From Pseudomonadota bacterium (GTDB lineage Bacteria; Pseudomonadota; Alphaproteobacteria; Rhizobiales; Hyphomicrobiaceae), in NCBI GenBank assembly GCA_023412745.1, contig JAEZBZ010000362.1, positions 1 to 44,933 on the forward strand: a DNA stretch of 44,933 nt, read 5' to 3'. A program made the translations under genes and the position numbers. Positions 14,893 to 24,160 of this stretch are shown one piece after another. Numbering within the stretch: position 1 is the stretch's first letter; each line of letters begins with the position of its first letter. The notes below the pieces were generated by a model, which saw only the letters and a list, made by a program, of their open reading frames with translations, was not told the DNA's origin and made no database searches.

Positions 14893-15717
14893 TCACCCCT
14901 CGACAATCGCGCGGCCCTGCTGCACTTGGACCTGCACGGTCAGCTTTTCATCGCCGCCACCACTGCGTGAACCACGCACGGGCGCCGCGTCGAGATAGTC
15001 GAGCCCGATAGCGACCCGGCAATAGCGATCCGTCGTGCAGACGCCATGCGCCGGATCGAAAGCGATCCAGCCGATACCGTCGAGAAACGCCTCCGCCCAG
15101 GCGTGGCCCGCATCCTGGTCGATAACATCGGAACGCAGGAAATAGCCGCCGATATAGCGCGCCGGCACGCCGATGGCGCGGGCGCAGGCAACGAAGATGT
15201 GCGCGAAATCCTGGCAGACACCATGGCCCGCCTCGAATGCCGCGGCGGCAGGCGTCGCAGCGTTGGTCAAGCCGGGCTCGAACCGCATATCGCGATGCAG
15301 GCCGACCATCAGCGCGTGCATGGTCGCCAGTTTGTCGCCGCCCTGGCTGGCCAGCAGGTCGCGCGCGTGTGCCTTCATGGCCGTCGTTGCCTCGGTCAGG
15401 CGCGTATCGCGCAGGAACAGCTTGACCGGCATGCGCTCCCGCGTGCCGCGCACAAATCCGCCCGTATTGACCGTGTCGGCCTCGCCATCGATCGTCACGC
15501 GGACGGCATCGACCGGACCGTCCATGAACAGCGTGTGCGTGATGTTGCCGTAGGCATCCTCGCCCTTCTCCAGGCGCGTATCGGCATCGACCTCGACACG
15601 CCAGCGCCGCACGAAGAGCCCGTCATAGGAACGCGGCATCATGCGCAGTGTCTGCACGACATAGCGCGCCGATGGTGCGTAATCGTATCTTGTCTCGTGG
15701 CGGATGCGCAGGCGCAC
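14893..15717 (-). CDS. Transglutaminase-like cysteine peptidase family protein
   Basis: A 274-residue protein with an N-terminal beta domain (about 1-75, beginning RLRIRHETRYDY, typical of bacterial transglutaminase N-domains) and a transglutaminase-like papain-fold core (about 130-230). The triad is C168 (GHGVCQDF), H205 (AGHAWAEA) and D221 (FDPAHG). No signal peptide is seen, so it acts in the cytosol. It could hydrolyse or transfer amide bonds of a peptide. The GTG start at 15717 is supported by GCGGGGA about seven bases upstream; it follows the alpha-E stop by 13 bases. Confidence 0.93.
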   Translation of the reverse strand: MRLRIRHETRYDYAPSARYVVQTLRMMPRSYDGLFVRRWRVEVDADTRLEKGEDAYGNITHTLFMDGPVDAVRVTIDGEADTVNTGGFVRGTRERMPVKLFLRDTRLTEATTAMKAHARDLLASQGGDKLATMHALMVGLHRDMRFEPGLTNAATPAAAAFEAGHGVCQDFAHIFVACARAIGVPARYIGGYFLRSDVIDQDAGHAWAEAFLDGIGWIAFDPAHGVCTTDRYCRVAIGLDYLDAAPVRGSRSGGGDEKLTVQVQVQQGRAIVEG

Positions 15718-15730
15718 GGCGTATCCCCGC

Positions 15731-16672
15731 TCAGGCCAGATACTGCTCGGCGATGGCGCAGCCGAGACTGTTGTTGTCGTTGATGAACTGCGTCAGGAAC
15801 TCGTGCAGCCCGCCCTGGAAGACGCCATCGATATTTGCATTCTCCATCTGCGCCAGCATCGCGCGCGCTATGCGCTGCGCCGGCCCCTGGCGGCCGTAGG
15901 CGTCGGCCAGTTCATCGAGATAGGTGTTCATCGACATGCAGCAGGAGATCAGGGAACGCGGCTGCTCTTTGCGCAGAATCATGAAGTCGGCCACCAGCCA
16001 CGGGCGTACGTTCTCGCGGTAAACCCAGTGATACGACGTCAGCGCCGAAACCGAGCGCAGGATCGACGACCACTGGAAGTAGTCGAGACCGCCGCCGACC
16101 TGCTCCTTGTCCGGCAGCAGCACGTGGTATTTCACGTCGATCAGCCGCGCGATGCTATCGGCCCGCTCGATGAAGGTCCCAAGCCGCTGGAAATAGAAAT
16201 GATCGGTGCGCAGCATGGTGCGATAGGCGGCTCCGTCGATACGCAGCGAGGCCTCCTTGACCATGGTCTGCAGGCTGCTGAGCCGGTTTGGCGATAGCGA
16301 CTTCAGGTTGGTGCCCTGCAGTTCATGCCACGCGCCATTGATGATTTCCCACATCTCGCCGGTCATCGCCGTGCGGACCGAACGCGCGTTGGTCCGCGCC
16401 ATCTCGATGCACGCCTTGATCGATGACGGATTGGCTTCCGAATCCACGATGAAGGCGATCACGTTCTCGCGCGTCACCTCATCGTAGGTGCCCTTGAACG
16501 TCTCGGCGCAAGCGGCCGTCGCCACCGCCGATTCCCATTCGTTTGAAGCGCCGGCGTAGGTCGACGGCAAAACGGCCAATCGCTGCGCAAGGTCCAGGAT
16601 GCGCGCGAGATTCTCGGCCCGCTCGATATAGCGGGAAAGCCAGTAGAGGCTGTCGGCGGTGCGTGAGAGCAT
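15731..16672 (-). CDS. Alpha-E domain protein (DUF403)
   Basis: A 313-residue, mainly helical protein with the family's starting signature MLSRTADSLYWLSRYIERAE. Glu-rich helices follow (WEIINGAWHELQ, ERADSIARLIDVKYH). The family is almost always beside a circularly permuted ATP-grasp gene and is sometimes fused to it, implying a shared reaction. No catalytic mechanism is established. The ATG at 16672 lies two bases after the ATP-grasp stop, so translation is probably coupled. Confidence 0.93.
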   Translation of the reverse strand: MLSRTADSLYWLSRYIERAENLARILDLAQRLAVLPSTYAGASNEWESAVATAACAETFKGTYDEVTRENVIAFIVDSEANPSSIKACIEMARTNARSVRTAMTGEMWEIINGAWHELQGTNLKSLSPNRLSSLQTMVKEASLRIDGAAYRTMLRTDHFYFQRLGTFIERADSIARLIDVKYHVLLPDKEQVGGGLDYFQWSSILRSVSALTSYHWVYRENVRPWLVADFMILRKEQPRSLISCCMSMNTYLDELADAYGRQGPAQRIARAMLAQMENANIDGVFQGGLHEFLTQFINDNNSLGCAIAEQYLA

Positions 16673-16674
16673 CG

Positions 16675-18090
16675 TCAGACCTCCACCACCCAGGTGTCCT
16701 TGGTGCCGCCGCCCTGCGAGGAGTTGACGACCAGCGATCCTTCAGTAAGGGCCACGCGAGTCAGACCACCCGGCACGATGCGCACCGTGTCGGCGCCACA
16801 CAGAACATACGGCCTGAGATCGACGTGGCGCGGCGCGAGGCCGGAATCCACGAAGCAGGGCACCGTCGACAGCGACAGCGTCGGCTGCGCGATGAAGGCA
16901 TCCGGTTGCGCCTTTATGCGCTCCCCGTATGCGATGCGCTGCTCACGCGTCGCATGCGGACCCACCAGCATGCCGTAGCCACCGGATCCGTTCACTTCCT
17001 TCACGACCAGCTTGTCGAGGTTGTTCATCACGTATTTGCAGGCCTCCGGCTCCCGGCAGCGCCAGGTCGGAACGTTCTTCAGCAGCGGCTCTTCACCGAG
17101 GTAGAATTTCACGATCTCCGGCATGTAGCTGTAGATCGCCTTGTCGTCGGCGACGCCAGTGCCGACCGCATTCGATACGGTGACGTTGCCGGCCTTGTAG
17201 GCGGTCATCAGCCCCGGCACGCCGAGCATGGACGCCGGGTTGAAGGTCATCGGGTCAAGGAATTCGTCATCGACGCGCCGGTAGATCACATCGACGCGGC
17301 GCGGACCTTCCGTGGTGCGCATGTAGACGATGCTGTTACGCACGAACAGATCACGCCCCTCGACAAGCTCGACGCCCATCTTGTCGGCCAGGAACGAGTG
17401 CTCGTAGTAGGCGGAGTTGAAGGCGCCGGGCGTGAGGAGCACTACGGTCGGCTCTTTCGATGCCGACTTTGGAGCGACCGAGCGCAAGGTCGCACGCAGG
17501 CTGTCGGTGTAATTATCAACCGGCGCGATGCGCAGACTGCCGAACAGCTCCGGAAACAGCCGCATCATCGCTTCGCGGTTTTCCAGCATGTACGACACGC
17601 CGGAGGGAATGCGCGCGTTGTCCTCCAGCACGTAGAAGTCGTTCTCGTCGACCCGCACGACGTCGATGCCGGCGATATGGACATAGACGCCGCCCGGTGG
17701 CGTGAAACGGCTCATGACAGGCGCGAAGCCGGGGTTCTGCAGCACGAGATCTTCAGGCACCAAGCCCGCCCTAACAATCTCGCGGTCGTGATAAGCGTCG
17801 GCGATGAAAGCGTTGAGCGCCTTGATGCGCTGTTCGAGGCCCTTGGCGAGCACCGACCATTCACGCGAGGTCAGGATGCGCGGAATGATGTCGAACGGGA
17901 TCAGGCGCTCCGTGCCCTGGGCATCGCCGTAGACGTTGAAGGTGATGCCGATGCGGCGGAAAAAGTGCTCTGCTTCAAGCTTGCGATTGGCGAGTACGTC
18001 GTGGGGCGTCTCGGCCAGCCAGCGTTCGAGGGCCTCGTAACCCGACCGGATGGTCCCGTCGCTTCCGCGCATTTCATCGAACTTGCTCAC
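16675..18090 (-). CDS. Circularly permuted ATP-grasp protein (DUF404/DUF407 type)
   Basis: A 471-residue member of the circularly permuted type 2 ATP-grasp family, predicted peptide ligase. Visible family segments are KFDEMRG at the start, GVYVHIAGIDVVR and YVLEDNARIPSGVSY in the first half, DVIYRRVDDEFLDP, and the ATP-binding loop KEVNGSGGYGMLVGP. It ends in VDLRPYVLCG and NSSQGGGTKDTWV. The GTG at 18090 is chosen because the family begins next to KFDEM; the frame is open to 18288 without family-like sequence. It is the first gene of the Anbu operon. Such enzymes probably join amino acids through acyl-phosphates. Confidence 0.93.
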   Translation of the reverse strand: MSKFDEMRGSDGTIRSGYEALERWLAETPHDVLANRKLEAEHFFRRIGITFNVYGDAQGTERLIPFDIIPRILTSREWSVLAKGLEQRIKALNAFIADAYHDREIVRAGLVPEDLVLQNPGFAPVMSRFTPPGGVYVHIAGIDVVRVDENDFYVLEDNARIPSGVSYMLENREAMMRLFPELFGSLRIAPVDNYTDSLRATLRSVAPKSASKEPTVVLLTPGAFNSAYYEHSFLADKMGVELVEGRDLFVRNSIVYMRTTEGPRRVDVIYRRVDDEFLDPMTFNPASMLGVPGLMTAYKAGNVTVSNAVGTGVADDKAIYSYMPEIVKFYLGEEPLLKNVPTWRCREPEACKYVMNNLDKLVVKEVNGSGGYGMLVGPHATREQRIAYGERIKAQPDAFIAQPTLSLSTVPCFVDSGLAPRHVDLRPYVLCGADTVRIVPGGLTRVALTEGSLVVNSSQGGGTKDTWVVEV

Positions 18091-18384
18091 GCGCGTTATC
18101 GAAACTCCCTGGCTCCCGTTTCTTCTCGTCAAGCAAGCGTGTCGCAAGTTGAGGTATTCGACAAGCAGGGTTTTCTGTCCACGGCGAAATAATGTGCAGG
18201 TGCCCGAAAACTGAGCGCGGCCGCTTAAAAAATGGACGGCCTCGCCATCGGCCAATGAGCAGCAACGGTCAGGCGGCTTGCAATCCAATGATTTTCGTCG
18301 CGGCGAGGATGGATCACTGCACCGGACCTCGGCGTTCCCCGGTCACCATGTCCACCGCAGCGCCGACCATAGGGAAGCACATCC
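18091..18384. other. Divergent intergenic region
   Basis: About 290 bases lie between the Anbu operon and the SDR gene, transcribed in opposite directions. It should contain both promoters. I see no convincing RNA gene, terminator or repeat. CAGGGAG near 18105 lies about 14 bases before the ATP-grasp GTG, longer than usual for a ribosome binding site. Confidence 0.4.
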
Positions 18385-19179
18385 ATGCGCATTGATCTGT
18401 CAGGCCTGACGGCCATCGTCACCGGCTCCACGGCAGGAATCGGCTTTGCCAGCGCCAAGGGGCTCGCGCGATCGGGCGCCCGGATCATCGTCAGCGGCCG
18501 TACCCGCGAGGCTGTTGACGCGGCGGTCAAGTCCCTGACGGACGCGGCGCCATCCGCCAGCGTGGAAGGCATCGCCGGCGACCTCGCAACCGCCGAAGGC
18601 TGCGCCGCGCTCGTCAAAGCGCACCCGGTCTGCGATATCCTGGTCAACAATCTAGGGGTCTACGGCGCCCGCGATTTCTTCGACATTCCCGACAGCGAAT
18701 GGACGCGCTTCTTCGAAATCAACATCATGTCGGGCGTTCGCCTGTCGCGCGCGTATGTGCCGGGCATGGTGAAAAAGGGATGGGGCCGGGTTCTGTTTCT
18801 TGCCTCCGAGTCGGGCCTGAACATCCCGGCCGACATGATACACTACGGCATGACCAAGACCGCCGTGATGTCGATTGCGCGCGGCCTGGCGAAGCGTGTC
18901 GCGGGCAGCGGCGTCACGGTCAATTCGATCCTGCCCGGCCCTACGCTAACCGAAGGTGTCGCCGAGATGCTCAAGCAGGAGATCGTCAAGACGGGCAAGT
19001 CGCTGGAAGCCGCCAGCGTCGATTTCGTCCTCGCTAATCGCCCGTCGTCGATCATCCGCCGCCCAGCCACGCCGGAAGAAGTGGCCAACATGATCGTCTA
19101 TGCGGCCTCGCGGCAGGCCTCGGCGACAACCGGCGCTGCCCTGCGCGTCGATGGCGGCGTCGTCGATACCATCGCGTGA
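18385..19179 (+). CDS. Short-chain dehydrogenase/reductase
   Basis: A 264-residue classical SDR. The cofactor motif is TGSTAGIG (13-20); the usual NNAG is NNLG here (88-91). The catalytic residues are Ser141 or Ser143, Tyr154 and Lys158 (YGMTK). The C-terminal GAALRVDGG is standard. An Arg at 39 in SGRT suggests NADP(H) preference (inference). The substrate is unknown. It lies 86 bases upstream of the thiamine-diphosphate enzyme and is likely co-transcribed. Confidence 0.9.
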   Translation: MRIDLSGLTAIVTGSTAGIGFASAKGLARSGARIIVSGRTREAVDAAVKSLTDAAPSASVEGIAGDLATAEGCAALVKAHPVCDILVNNLGVYGARDFFDIPDSEWTRFFEINIMSGVRLSRAYVPGMVKKGWGRVLFLASESGLNIPADMIHYGMTKTAVMSIARGLAKRVAGSGVTVNSILPGPTLTEGVAEMLKQEIVKTGKSLEAASVDFVLANRPSSIIRRPATPEEVANMIVYAASRQASATTGAALRVDGGVVDTIA

Positions 19180-19265
19180 CCGGCCGCTTCGGCTGCACTA
19201 CGCTGCTGTATGCGGTGTGATCTCAGGGTACGATCGATGGCGATCATCGAAGGAAGGCGGCACTG

Positions 19266-20837
19266 ATGAGCCAATCCCAACAGCCCGAGATGAATGGCGC
19301 GGAAAGTCTGGTCCGCACCCTTGTCGCGGGCGGTGTCGAGGTCTGCTTCGCCAACCCCGGCACGTCGGAAATGCACTTTGTCGCCGCGCTGGACCGTGTC
19401 GATGGCATGCGGTGCGTGCTTGCGTTGTTCGAGGGCGTGGCAACCGGCGCCGCCGACGGCTACGCGCGCATGGCCGACAAGCCCGCCGCGACGCTGCTTC
19501 ATCTCGGCCCCGGACTGGCGAACGGGCTGGCCAATCTGCATAACGCGATGAAGTCCTCGACGCCAATCGTCAACGTGGTCGGCGATCACGCAAGCTGGCA
19601 TCGCGCTTACGATGCACCGTTGACGTCCGACATCGAAGGCGCCGCGCGGCCGTTCTCGGCCTGGGTACGCACCTCGCCAACCTCGATGTCCGTCGCGATG
19701 GATGGCGCGGCGGCCATCGCGGCGGCTCGCACACCGCCCGGAGGCGTCGCCACATTGATCCTGCCCGGCGATACCGCATGGGAGCCTGCAGAAGGCATTG
19801 CTGGGGTGCCGCCGATCCCGGCCCGCCGTCGCGTGACGGACAAAACCGTCGAGGCTGCGGCCAAAGTCCTGCTGTCCGGCGAACCGGCGCTGCTGTTGAT
19901 CAGCGATCAGGCCGTGCGCAGCGCCTACGGCCTGAAACTCGCCGGCCAGATCGTGGCTAAGACGGGCGCCAAGCTCTCGGCCGCCACCTTCAACGCCCGC
20001 ATGCAGCGCGGGGCGGGGCGCGTCGCGGTGGACCGCATCCCCTATCCTGTGGACATGGCCATCGAGACGTTGAGCGGCTTCAAGCACATCGTCCTGGCGG
20101 GCGCCAAACCGCCGGTCGCCTTCTTCGCCTACCCGGATAAGCCAAGCCTGCTCGCCGCGCCCGACACCTGCTTCCATGTGCTGGCGCAGCCTCAGGAAGA
20201 TATCATCCACGCGCTGGAATGGCTGGCCGATGAACTCGGCGCAAGCAACATAGCGCCGGAAGTTTCGACCCACGCGCCACCCGCACCGGCAACCGGCGCG
20301 ATCAATGCCGCGGCGCTGGCGCAATCGATCAGCGCCTTCATTCCCGAAAACGGCATCGTCGTCGACGAGGGCATCACCACCGGCCGCGGCTTCTTTCCCG
20401 CCACCCACACGGCACACCCGCACGACTGGCTGCAAAACATGGGCGGCTCGATCGGCATCGGCCCGCCGATGGCGACCGGCGCAGCGATCGCCTGCCCGGA
20501 TCGCAAGGTGCTGTCACTGCAGGCGGACGGCTCGTTCATGTACACGCTGCAAGCGCTTTGGACGCAAGCGCGCGAGAAGCTTGACATCACCACGCTCGTC
20601 TTCGCCAACCGCACCTACGCCATTCTGCGCCACGAACTGGCCAACGTCGGCGCACGCAACGTCGGTCGCAAGGCGCTGGACATGATGGACATCGGCCGGC
20701 CGGATCTCGACTGGGTGTCACTGGCGCGTGGCATGGGCGTCGAAGCCGTGCGCGCCGAAACGATGGAGCAGGTCAACGCTGGCATCGCGCGCGGCCTCGC
20801 CACACCGGGACCGTTCGTCGTCGAAGTGGTGATGTAG
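19266..20837 (+). CDS. Thiamine-diphosphate enzyme, acetolactate synthase large subunit-like
   Basis: A 523-residue ThDP enzyme with the three-domain fold of acetolactate synthase and benzoylformate decarboxylase. E56 (LFEGVATGAADGYAR) is the activating glutamate. The cofactor motif begins at LQADGSFMYTLQ (about 418) and ends at FANRTYAIL. It is shorter than true AHAS (about 560-600 residues) and no regulatory subunit gene follows, so a decarboxylase or carboligase on another 2-oxo acid is as likely. The ATG at 19266 is preceded by GGAAGGCGG. It probably acts with the SDR upstream. Confidence 0.85.
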   Translation: MSQSQQPEMNGAESLVRTLVAGGVEVCFANPGTSEMHFVAALDRVDGMRCVLALFEGVATGAADGYARMADKPAATLLHLGPGLANGLANLHNAMKSSTPIVNVVGDHASWHRAYDAPLTSDIEGAARPFSAWVRTSPTSMSVAMDGAAAIAAARTPPGGVATLILPGDTAWEPAEGIAGVPPIPARRRVTDKTVEAAAKVLLSGEPALLLISDQAVRSAYGLKLAGQIVAKTGAKLSAATFNARMQRGAGRVAVDRIPYPVDMAIETLSGFKHIVLAGAKPPVAFFAYPDKPSLLAAPDTCFHVLAQPQEDIIHALEWLADELGASNIAPEVSTHAPPAPATGAINAAALAQSISAFIPENGIVVDEGITTGRGFFPATHTAHPHDWLQNMGGSIGIGPPMATGAAIACPDRKVLSLQADGSFMYTLQALWTQAREKLDITTLVFANRTYAILRHELANVGARNVGRKALDMMDIGRPDLDWVSLARGMGVEAVRAETMEQVNAGIARGLATPGPFVVEVVM

Positions 20838-20856
20838 TCCGCGGCGCCGACGGTGC

Positions 20857-21714
20857 TTATTCAGCCGCGCGCAGCCGACCCGACGGACGCGGCACACGCA
20901 GCGACTTCTGCCGTATCCTGATGCCGGTCGCATCGCGCTCGGCGGGCGGGAAGATATCGAGGCTCGGCCATAGCCCGGTGATCAGCGCACGCGCATAGCC
21001 ATCGGCATGGCCAGCTCGGCGCAGCGTGGCTGCCGCATCCAGATGATCGTACGACAAGCGCCGCGTCGAGAACCGCAAGCCATCCGCCTCCGTCTCTATC
21101 AGCCCATACCAGACTTGCGGCGTGCCATCGTTCGCCGGCATGCCAATGACGCCCGGATTGAACCAGACGCCGCTCGCTACTCGATTGATAAACGGCACCC
21201 CGGCATGCCCCGCGATGACGACATCACAGCCCGCGGACTGAAATTCGTCTTCCAGTGCGTCGGTTTCCGAAGCGAACAGGAAGCGATTGATCTGCGCCAC
21301 ACCGCCGTGGACGACGCGCAGTCGGAACCCGGCGTAGTCGATCATCAGCGTGCGCCGCAGACTGCCCATCCAGGCGCGACTTTCAGCGCTGACCTTGCTG
21401 CTGGCGTACGGATACCAGCCCTTTGCGAGCAGGTCGCATTCACTGCCCGCCTCGAAACCGCAGGCGCAATCCTCCGCGCCATCTGCCAGTTGTTCCTCGC
21501 AATTTCCGGCGATGACGTGGACGCCCCAATCACGAACCAGGCGCGTTGTCTCCTCCGGCTCGGCGCAGTAGGCGACGACATCGCCGGTGCAGATCGTGCG
21601 CGCGGGTGGAATGCCGAGCCGCTCCGCCTCGGCCCGCATGGCTTCAGTCGCGCGCAAGTTCGAGTATGGTCCCCCGAAAACCAGCAATGGCCCGTCTGGC
21701 GACAACGTCAGCAC
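20857..21714 (-). CDS. Atypical metallophosphoesterase family protein
   Basis: A 285-residue protein with the calcineurin-like fold order but altered motifs. Where the family has DxH, the N-terminal strand reads FGGPYSNL. Motif two is GDVVAYCAEP; motif three is GNCEE instead of GNH(D/E); HGG and GHAGVPF follow, the last matching GHxH only in part. A cysteine-rich stretch (EDCACGFEAGSECDL) lies at about 82-96. The loss of metal ligands suggests altered metal binding or no phosphoesterase activity, though close homologues I recall share these changes. It is 62 bases downstream of the GmrSD-like gene on the same strand. Confidence 0.78.
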   Translation of the reverse strand: MLTLSPDGPLLVFGGPYSNLRATEAMRAEAERLGIPPARTICTGDVVAYCAEPEETTRLVRDWGVHVIAGNCEEQLADGAEDCACGFEAGSECDLLAKGWYPYASSKVSAESRAWMGSLRRTLMIDYAGFRLRVVHGGVAQINRFLFASETDALEDEFQSAGCDVVIAGHAGVPFINRVASGVWFNPGVIGMPANDGTPQVWYGLIETEADGLRFSTRRLSYDHLDAAATLRRAGHADGYARALITGLWPSLDIFPPAERDATGIRIRQKSLRVPRPSGRLRAAE

Positions 21715-21776
21715 GATGAACTCCCACCATTGCTCAAGCCCTGCGGTCGGCCCGATAGCGGCGCGGCCACAGCGTC

Positions 21777-23585
21777 TCAGGGCTCGGAGACTTCCGCACG
21801 CCCGGCAACCTCGGCCGCCTTGCCGCCTGACCGACGCCGACGCCCGCGTGTCTCGCTGTTATCTCCGCCCGGAACACCGGACAGATCAAGCTGCCAGACG
21901 TCTTCCAGGATACGCAGGAATCGTAGTTCGCGCTTCTCGATCTCCGCCGGCGTCCACACATCCAGATCGCGCAGATCCTCCGTGATGGCCAGCACGCCGC
22001 CGTCGCCCGGCGCGAAGTAAATCGCTTTTTTTCGGGCGAAATCCTGGTTGCTCGCCTTGTCGTTCTGCGTGCGCCGGATGAGCACCAGATTGCCGATCGA
22101 CTGTGTCAGCCTCTCGCGCTCGTCGGGATCGGGGAACCAGGTCCTCCACTGGCCGCCGCGTCCGGGATTTTGCGGCAGCACGTGCTCAACGGTCCAATCG
22201 GCCGGATTGAGGTTCTGCGGCGCACCGGCCAACTCGTCGTTGATCCGAAGCAGTACCAGTTTGCTGGTTTGCGGATGACGCTCATGCAGATTGCGCAGGT
22301 TGGCGGTGATGTGACGCTGCTCGTCACGCGTCAGCACGCACGGCGACCGCTCCGGATCGAGGATTGTACCCCGCGCGATCGCCGTCAGCAGCCCGTTGCA
22401 GCGGGTCGCCCGTTTCGCCGCGCCAATGCACTGCAGGCGTAGGGCGTAGGAAAACGGCTCGATGATATCGAGATAGCGCAGCATCTGCGCGGGATCATCG
22501 CGCATCAGGGCAAACCATTGGATCGTCGACGGTACCCATTCGGAACTTCCGAGCCAGGACAGATAATCCAGGCGACGATTGATCCCGTCCGACTGCGGCG
22601 CACCGTGATGCTGGCCGCGATGGATGATCTCGAAGGCTTCGGCAAGCGGCAGCAGAACGTCGAACAGGAACGGCTCGCTGCCGCCTGCTTCCTCCCTGAC
22701 CGCGCGCACACCTGCGATGATCGGCTGTTTCGACTTACCCTTGATCGTTCGCAAATAGCTGAAGAACGTATCGAATTCGCCACCCAGACGACACTCCAGA
22801 TCATCCCAGATCTGCTCCGCCGTCGCGCTGCGCGTGAAGGGAATGCCACCGAGAATCTCGGCCTTGAGGATATCCTTGCGCGCCAGAGGACGCCCGCGAT
22901 CGTTCAGCACCGAGAACATGCGGTGGCCATGATCGAGGTCGGTCGTGACAATCACCACAATATGACACGCGCGCAGCAGGAAGGTGCTCAGACGCTGCCG
23001 CTCATCCGGGCTGAGCGACCGCAGTTCGCGCACAAAATGATCGCGGACATCCAGGATCGCGCGATCGGCCGGGCTGATGCTTTCCGGATCGTGGCGCAGA
23101 TTGCAGGCATCGGCTTCCAGCACATGACCTTCCAGCATCACCGCATCGTCGCGCCGCAGATTGAGCCGGAACACGTCGCGCCCATAGGGTCCGCCGCCCT
23201 CGATCAGCAGCAGCTTGTTCAGGTCGGCCGCAACGTCGTCCCCCAGCGCCGCGGACACATCGCGCAGCGCCGCCAGCAAAATGACAAGCGTGGTCAGCCG
23301 CTGCTGGCCGTCGATGATGTCGAGCGTCCGGGGGTCGGATGGCAGCCCATGGCTCCAGCGATCGCCGCCGCCGGGATCCGTCAGCAGGATCGCGCCGAGA
23401 AAATAGCCGGACGGAGCCGCGTTCTCCTCGTCCGCGCCCATGGCGAGCTGAATGTCGTCCAGCAACTGGGCGGCTTCCTTGACGGTCCAGGCGAAGCGTC
23501 GTTGGAAGGAAGGAACCGCGAAGCGAAACGGGTCAGCGAAAAGATCGGCCACGCAAAGCGGCGCAGTAAACAGACCTTGAAACAT
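21777..23585 (-). CDS. GmrSD-like DUF262/DUF1524 protein (probable type IV restriction endonuclease)
   Basis: A 602-residue protein joining an N-terminal DUF262 (GmrS-like, ParB-fold NTP-binding) and a C-terminal DUF1524 (GmrD-like, HNH nuclease). DUF262 shows PSFQRRFAW (25-33), DGQQRLTTL (92-100) and VLNDRG (226-231). DUF1524 shows WTVEHVLPQNP around H468 and IGNL (497-500) followed by the N/K-rich HNH helix. All key motifs are intact, so it is probably active. Such proteins cut modified phage DNA using NTPs. The ATG at 23585 starts the domain; the open frame to 23732 has no family match. It stands alone, without a methylase. Confidence 0.85.
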   Translation of the reverse strand: MFQGLFTAPLCVADLFADPFRFAVPSFQRRFAWTVKEAAQLLDDIQLAMGADEENAAPSGYFLGAILLTDPGGGDRWSHGLPSDPRTLDIIDGQQRLTTLVILLAALRDVSAALGDDVAADLNKLLLIEGGGPYGRDVFRLNLRRDDAVMLEGHVLEADACNLRHDPESISPADRAILDVRDHFVRELRSLSPDERQRLSTFLLRACHIVVIVTTDLDHGHRMFSVLNDRGRPLARKDILKAEILGGIPFTRSATAEQIWDDLECRLGGEFDTFFSYLRTIKGKSKQPIIAGVRAVREEAGGSEPFLFDVLLPLAEAFEIIHRGQHHGAPQSDGINRRLDYLSWLGSSEWVPSTIQWFALMRDDPAQMLRYLDIIEPFSYALRLQCIGAAKRATRCNGLLTAIARGTILDPERSPCVLTRDEQRHITANLRNLHERHPQTSKLVLLRINDELAGAPQNLNPADWTVEHVLPQNPGRGGQWRTWFPDPDERERLTQSIGNLVLIRRTQNDKASNQDFARKKAIYFAPGDGGVLAITEDLRDLDVWTPAEIEKRELRFLRILEDVWQLDLSGVPGGDNSETRGRRRRSGGKAAEVAGRAEVSEP

Positions 23586-23782
23586 ATCGTGCTTATCAAT
23601 TTTGGGGTGGTGGACACCCAGCCGTGTAGATCTATCGATCACGTTAGCATTGAGACGATGGCTCGTGTAGGCAGTGATCGACCGATCACGATTTTCCACA
23701 CACTCCGACGGCGCACGGTGCACCGCGATCACAGATCACCGTCGCGCTGGCATTGACAAAAAAACATCGAAGGAAGCTGCGC

Positions 23783-24160
23783 TTGAGCGAGCCTGTGTCG
23801 ACCAGCAGCCCTGCGCTGGTGTTCAAGATATTGTCATCCGCCGAATGGGCGGATGCGCAACGTTGTGGCAACTACCCTGGGTCGGCGGATGACGCACGTG
23901 ACGGCTTCATCCACTTATCCACAGGCGTGCAGGTGGCCGGAACAGCTGCGCGCCATTTCAGGGGCAAGCCGGACCTTGTGCTGGTCGCGCTGGATAGCGC
24001 AAAGCTTGGCGCGGAGCTGGTCTGGAAACCGTCGCGCGGCGGTGCGCTGTTCCCGCATCTTTATGCGCCCTTGCCGGTCAGCGCCGCGCTGTGGTGCAAG
24101 GACATGCCACTGGGCGCAGACGGCGTACCGCAGGTGCCAGGAGATATCGAGACGTGCTGA
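23783..24160 (+). CDS. DUF952 domain protein
   Basis: A 125-residue DUF952 protein. The signatures are FKILSSAEWADA near the start, DGFIHLSTGVQV, and FPHLYAPLPV (about 91-100). The family fold is related to ADP-ribose-binding or glutathione-S-transferase-like small proteins, but the function is unknown. The TTG at 23783 is chosen because GAAGGAAG sits six bases upstream; a TTG at 23753 is the alternative. Its stop overlaps the pyrD start by seven bases, and this pairing is common in Rhizobiales. Confidence 0.83.
   Translation: MSEPVSTSSPALVFKILSSAEWADAQRCGNYPGSADDARDGFIHLSTGVQVAGTAARHFRGKPDLVLVALDSAKLGAELVWKPSRGGALFPHLYAPLPVSAALWCKDMPLGADGVPQVPGDIETC

Noticed and set aside
16543..18192. A 549-codon plus-strand frame opposite the ATP-grasp gene
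   Set aside because: Arg/His/Val-rich shadow frame; the minus-strand ATP-grasp assignment is strong.
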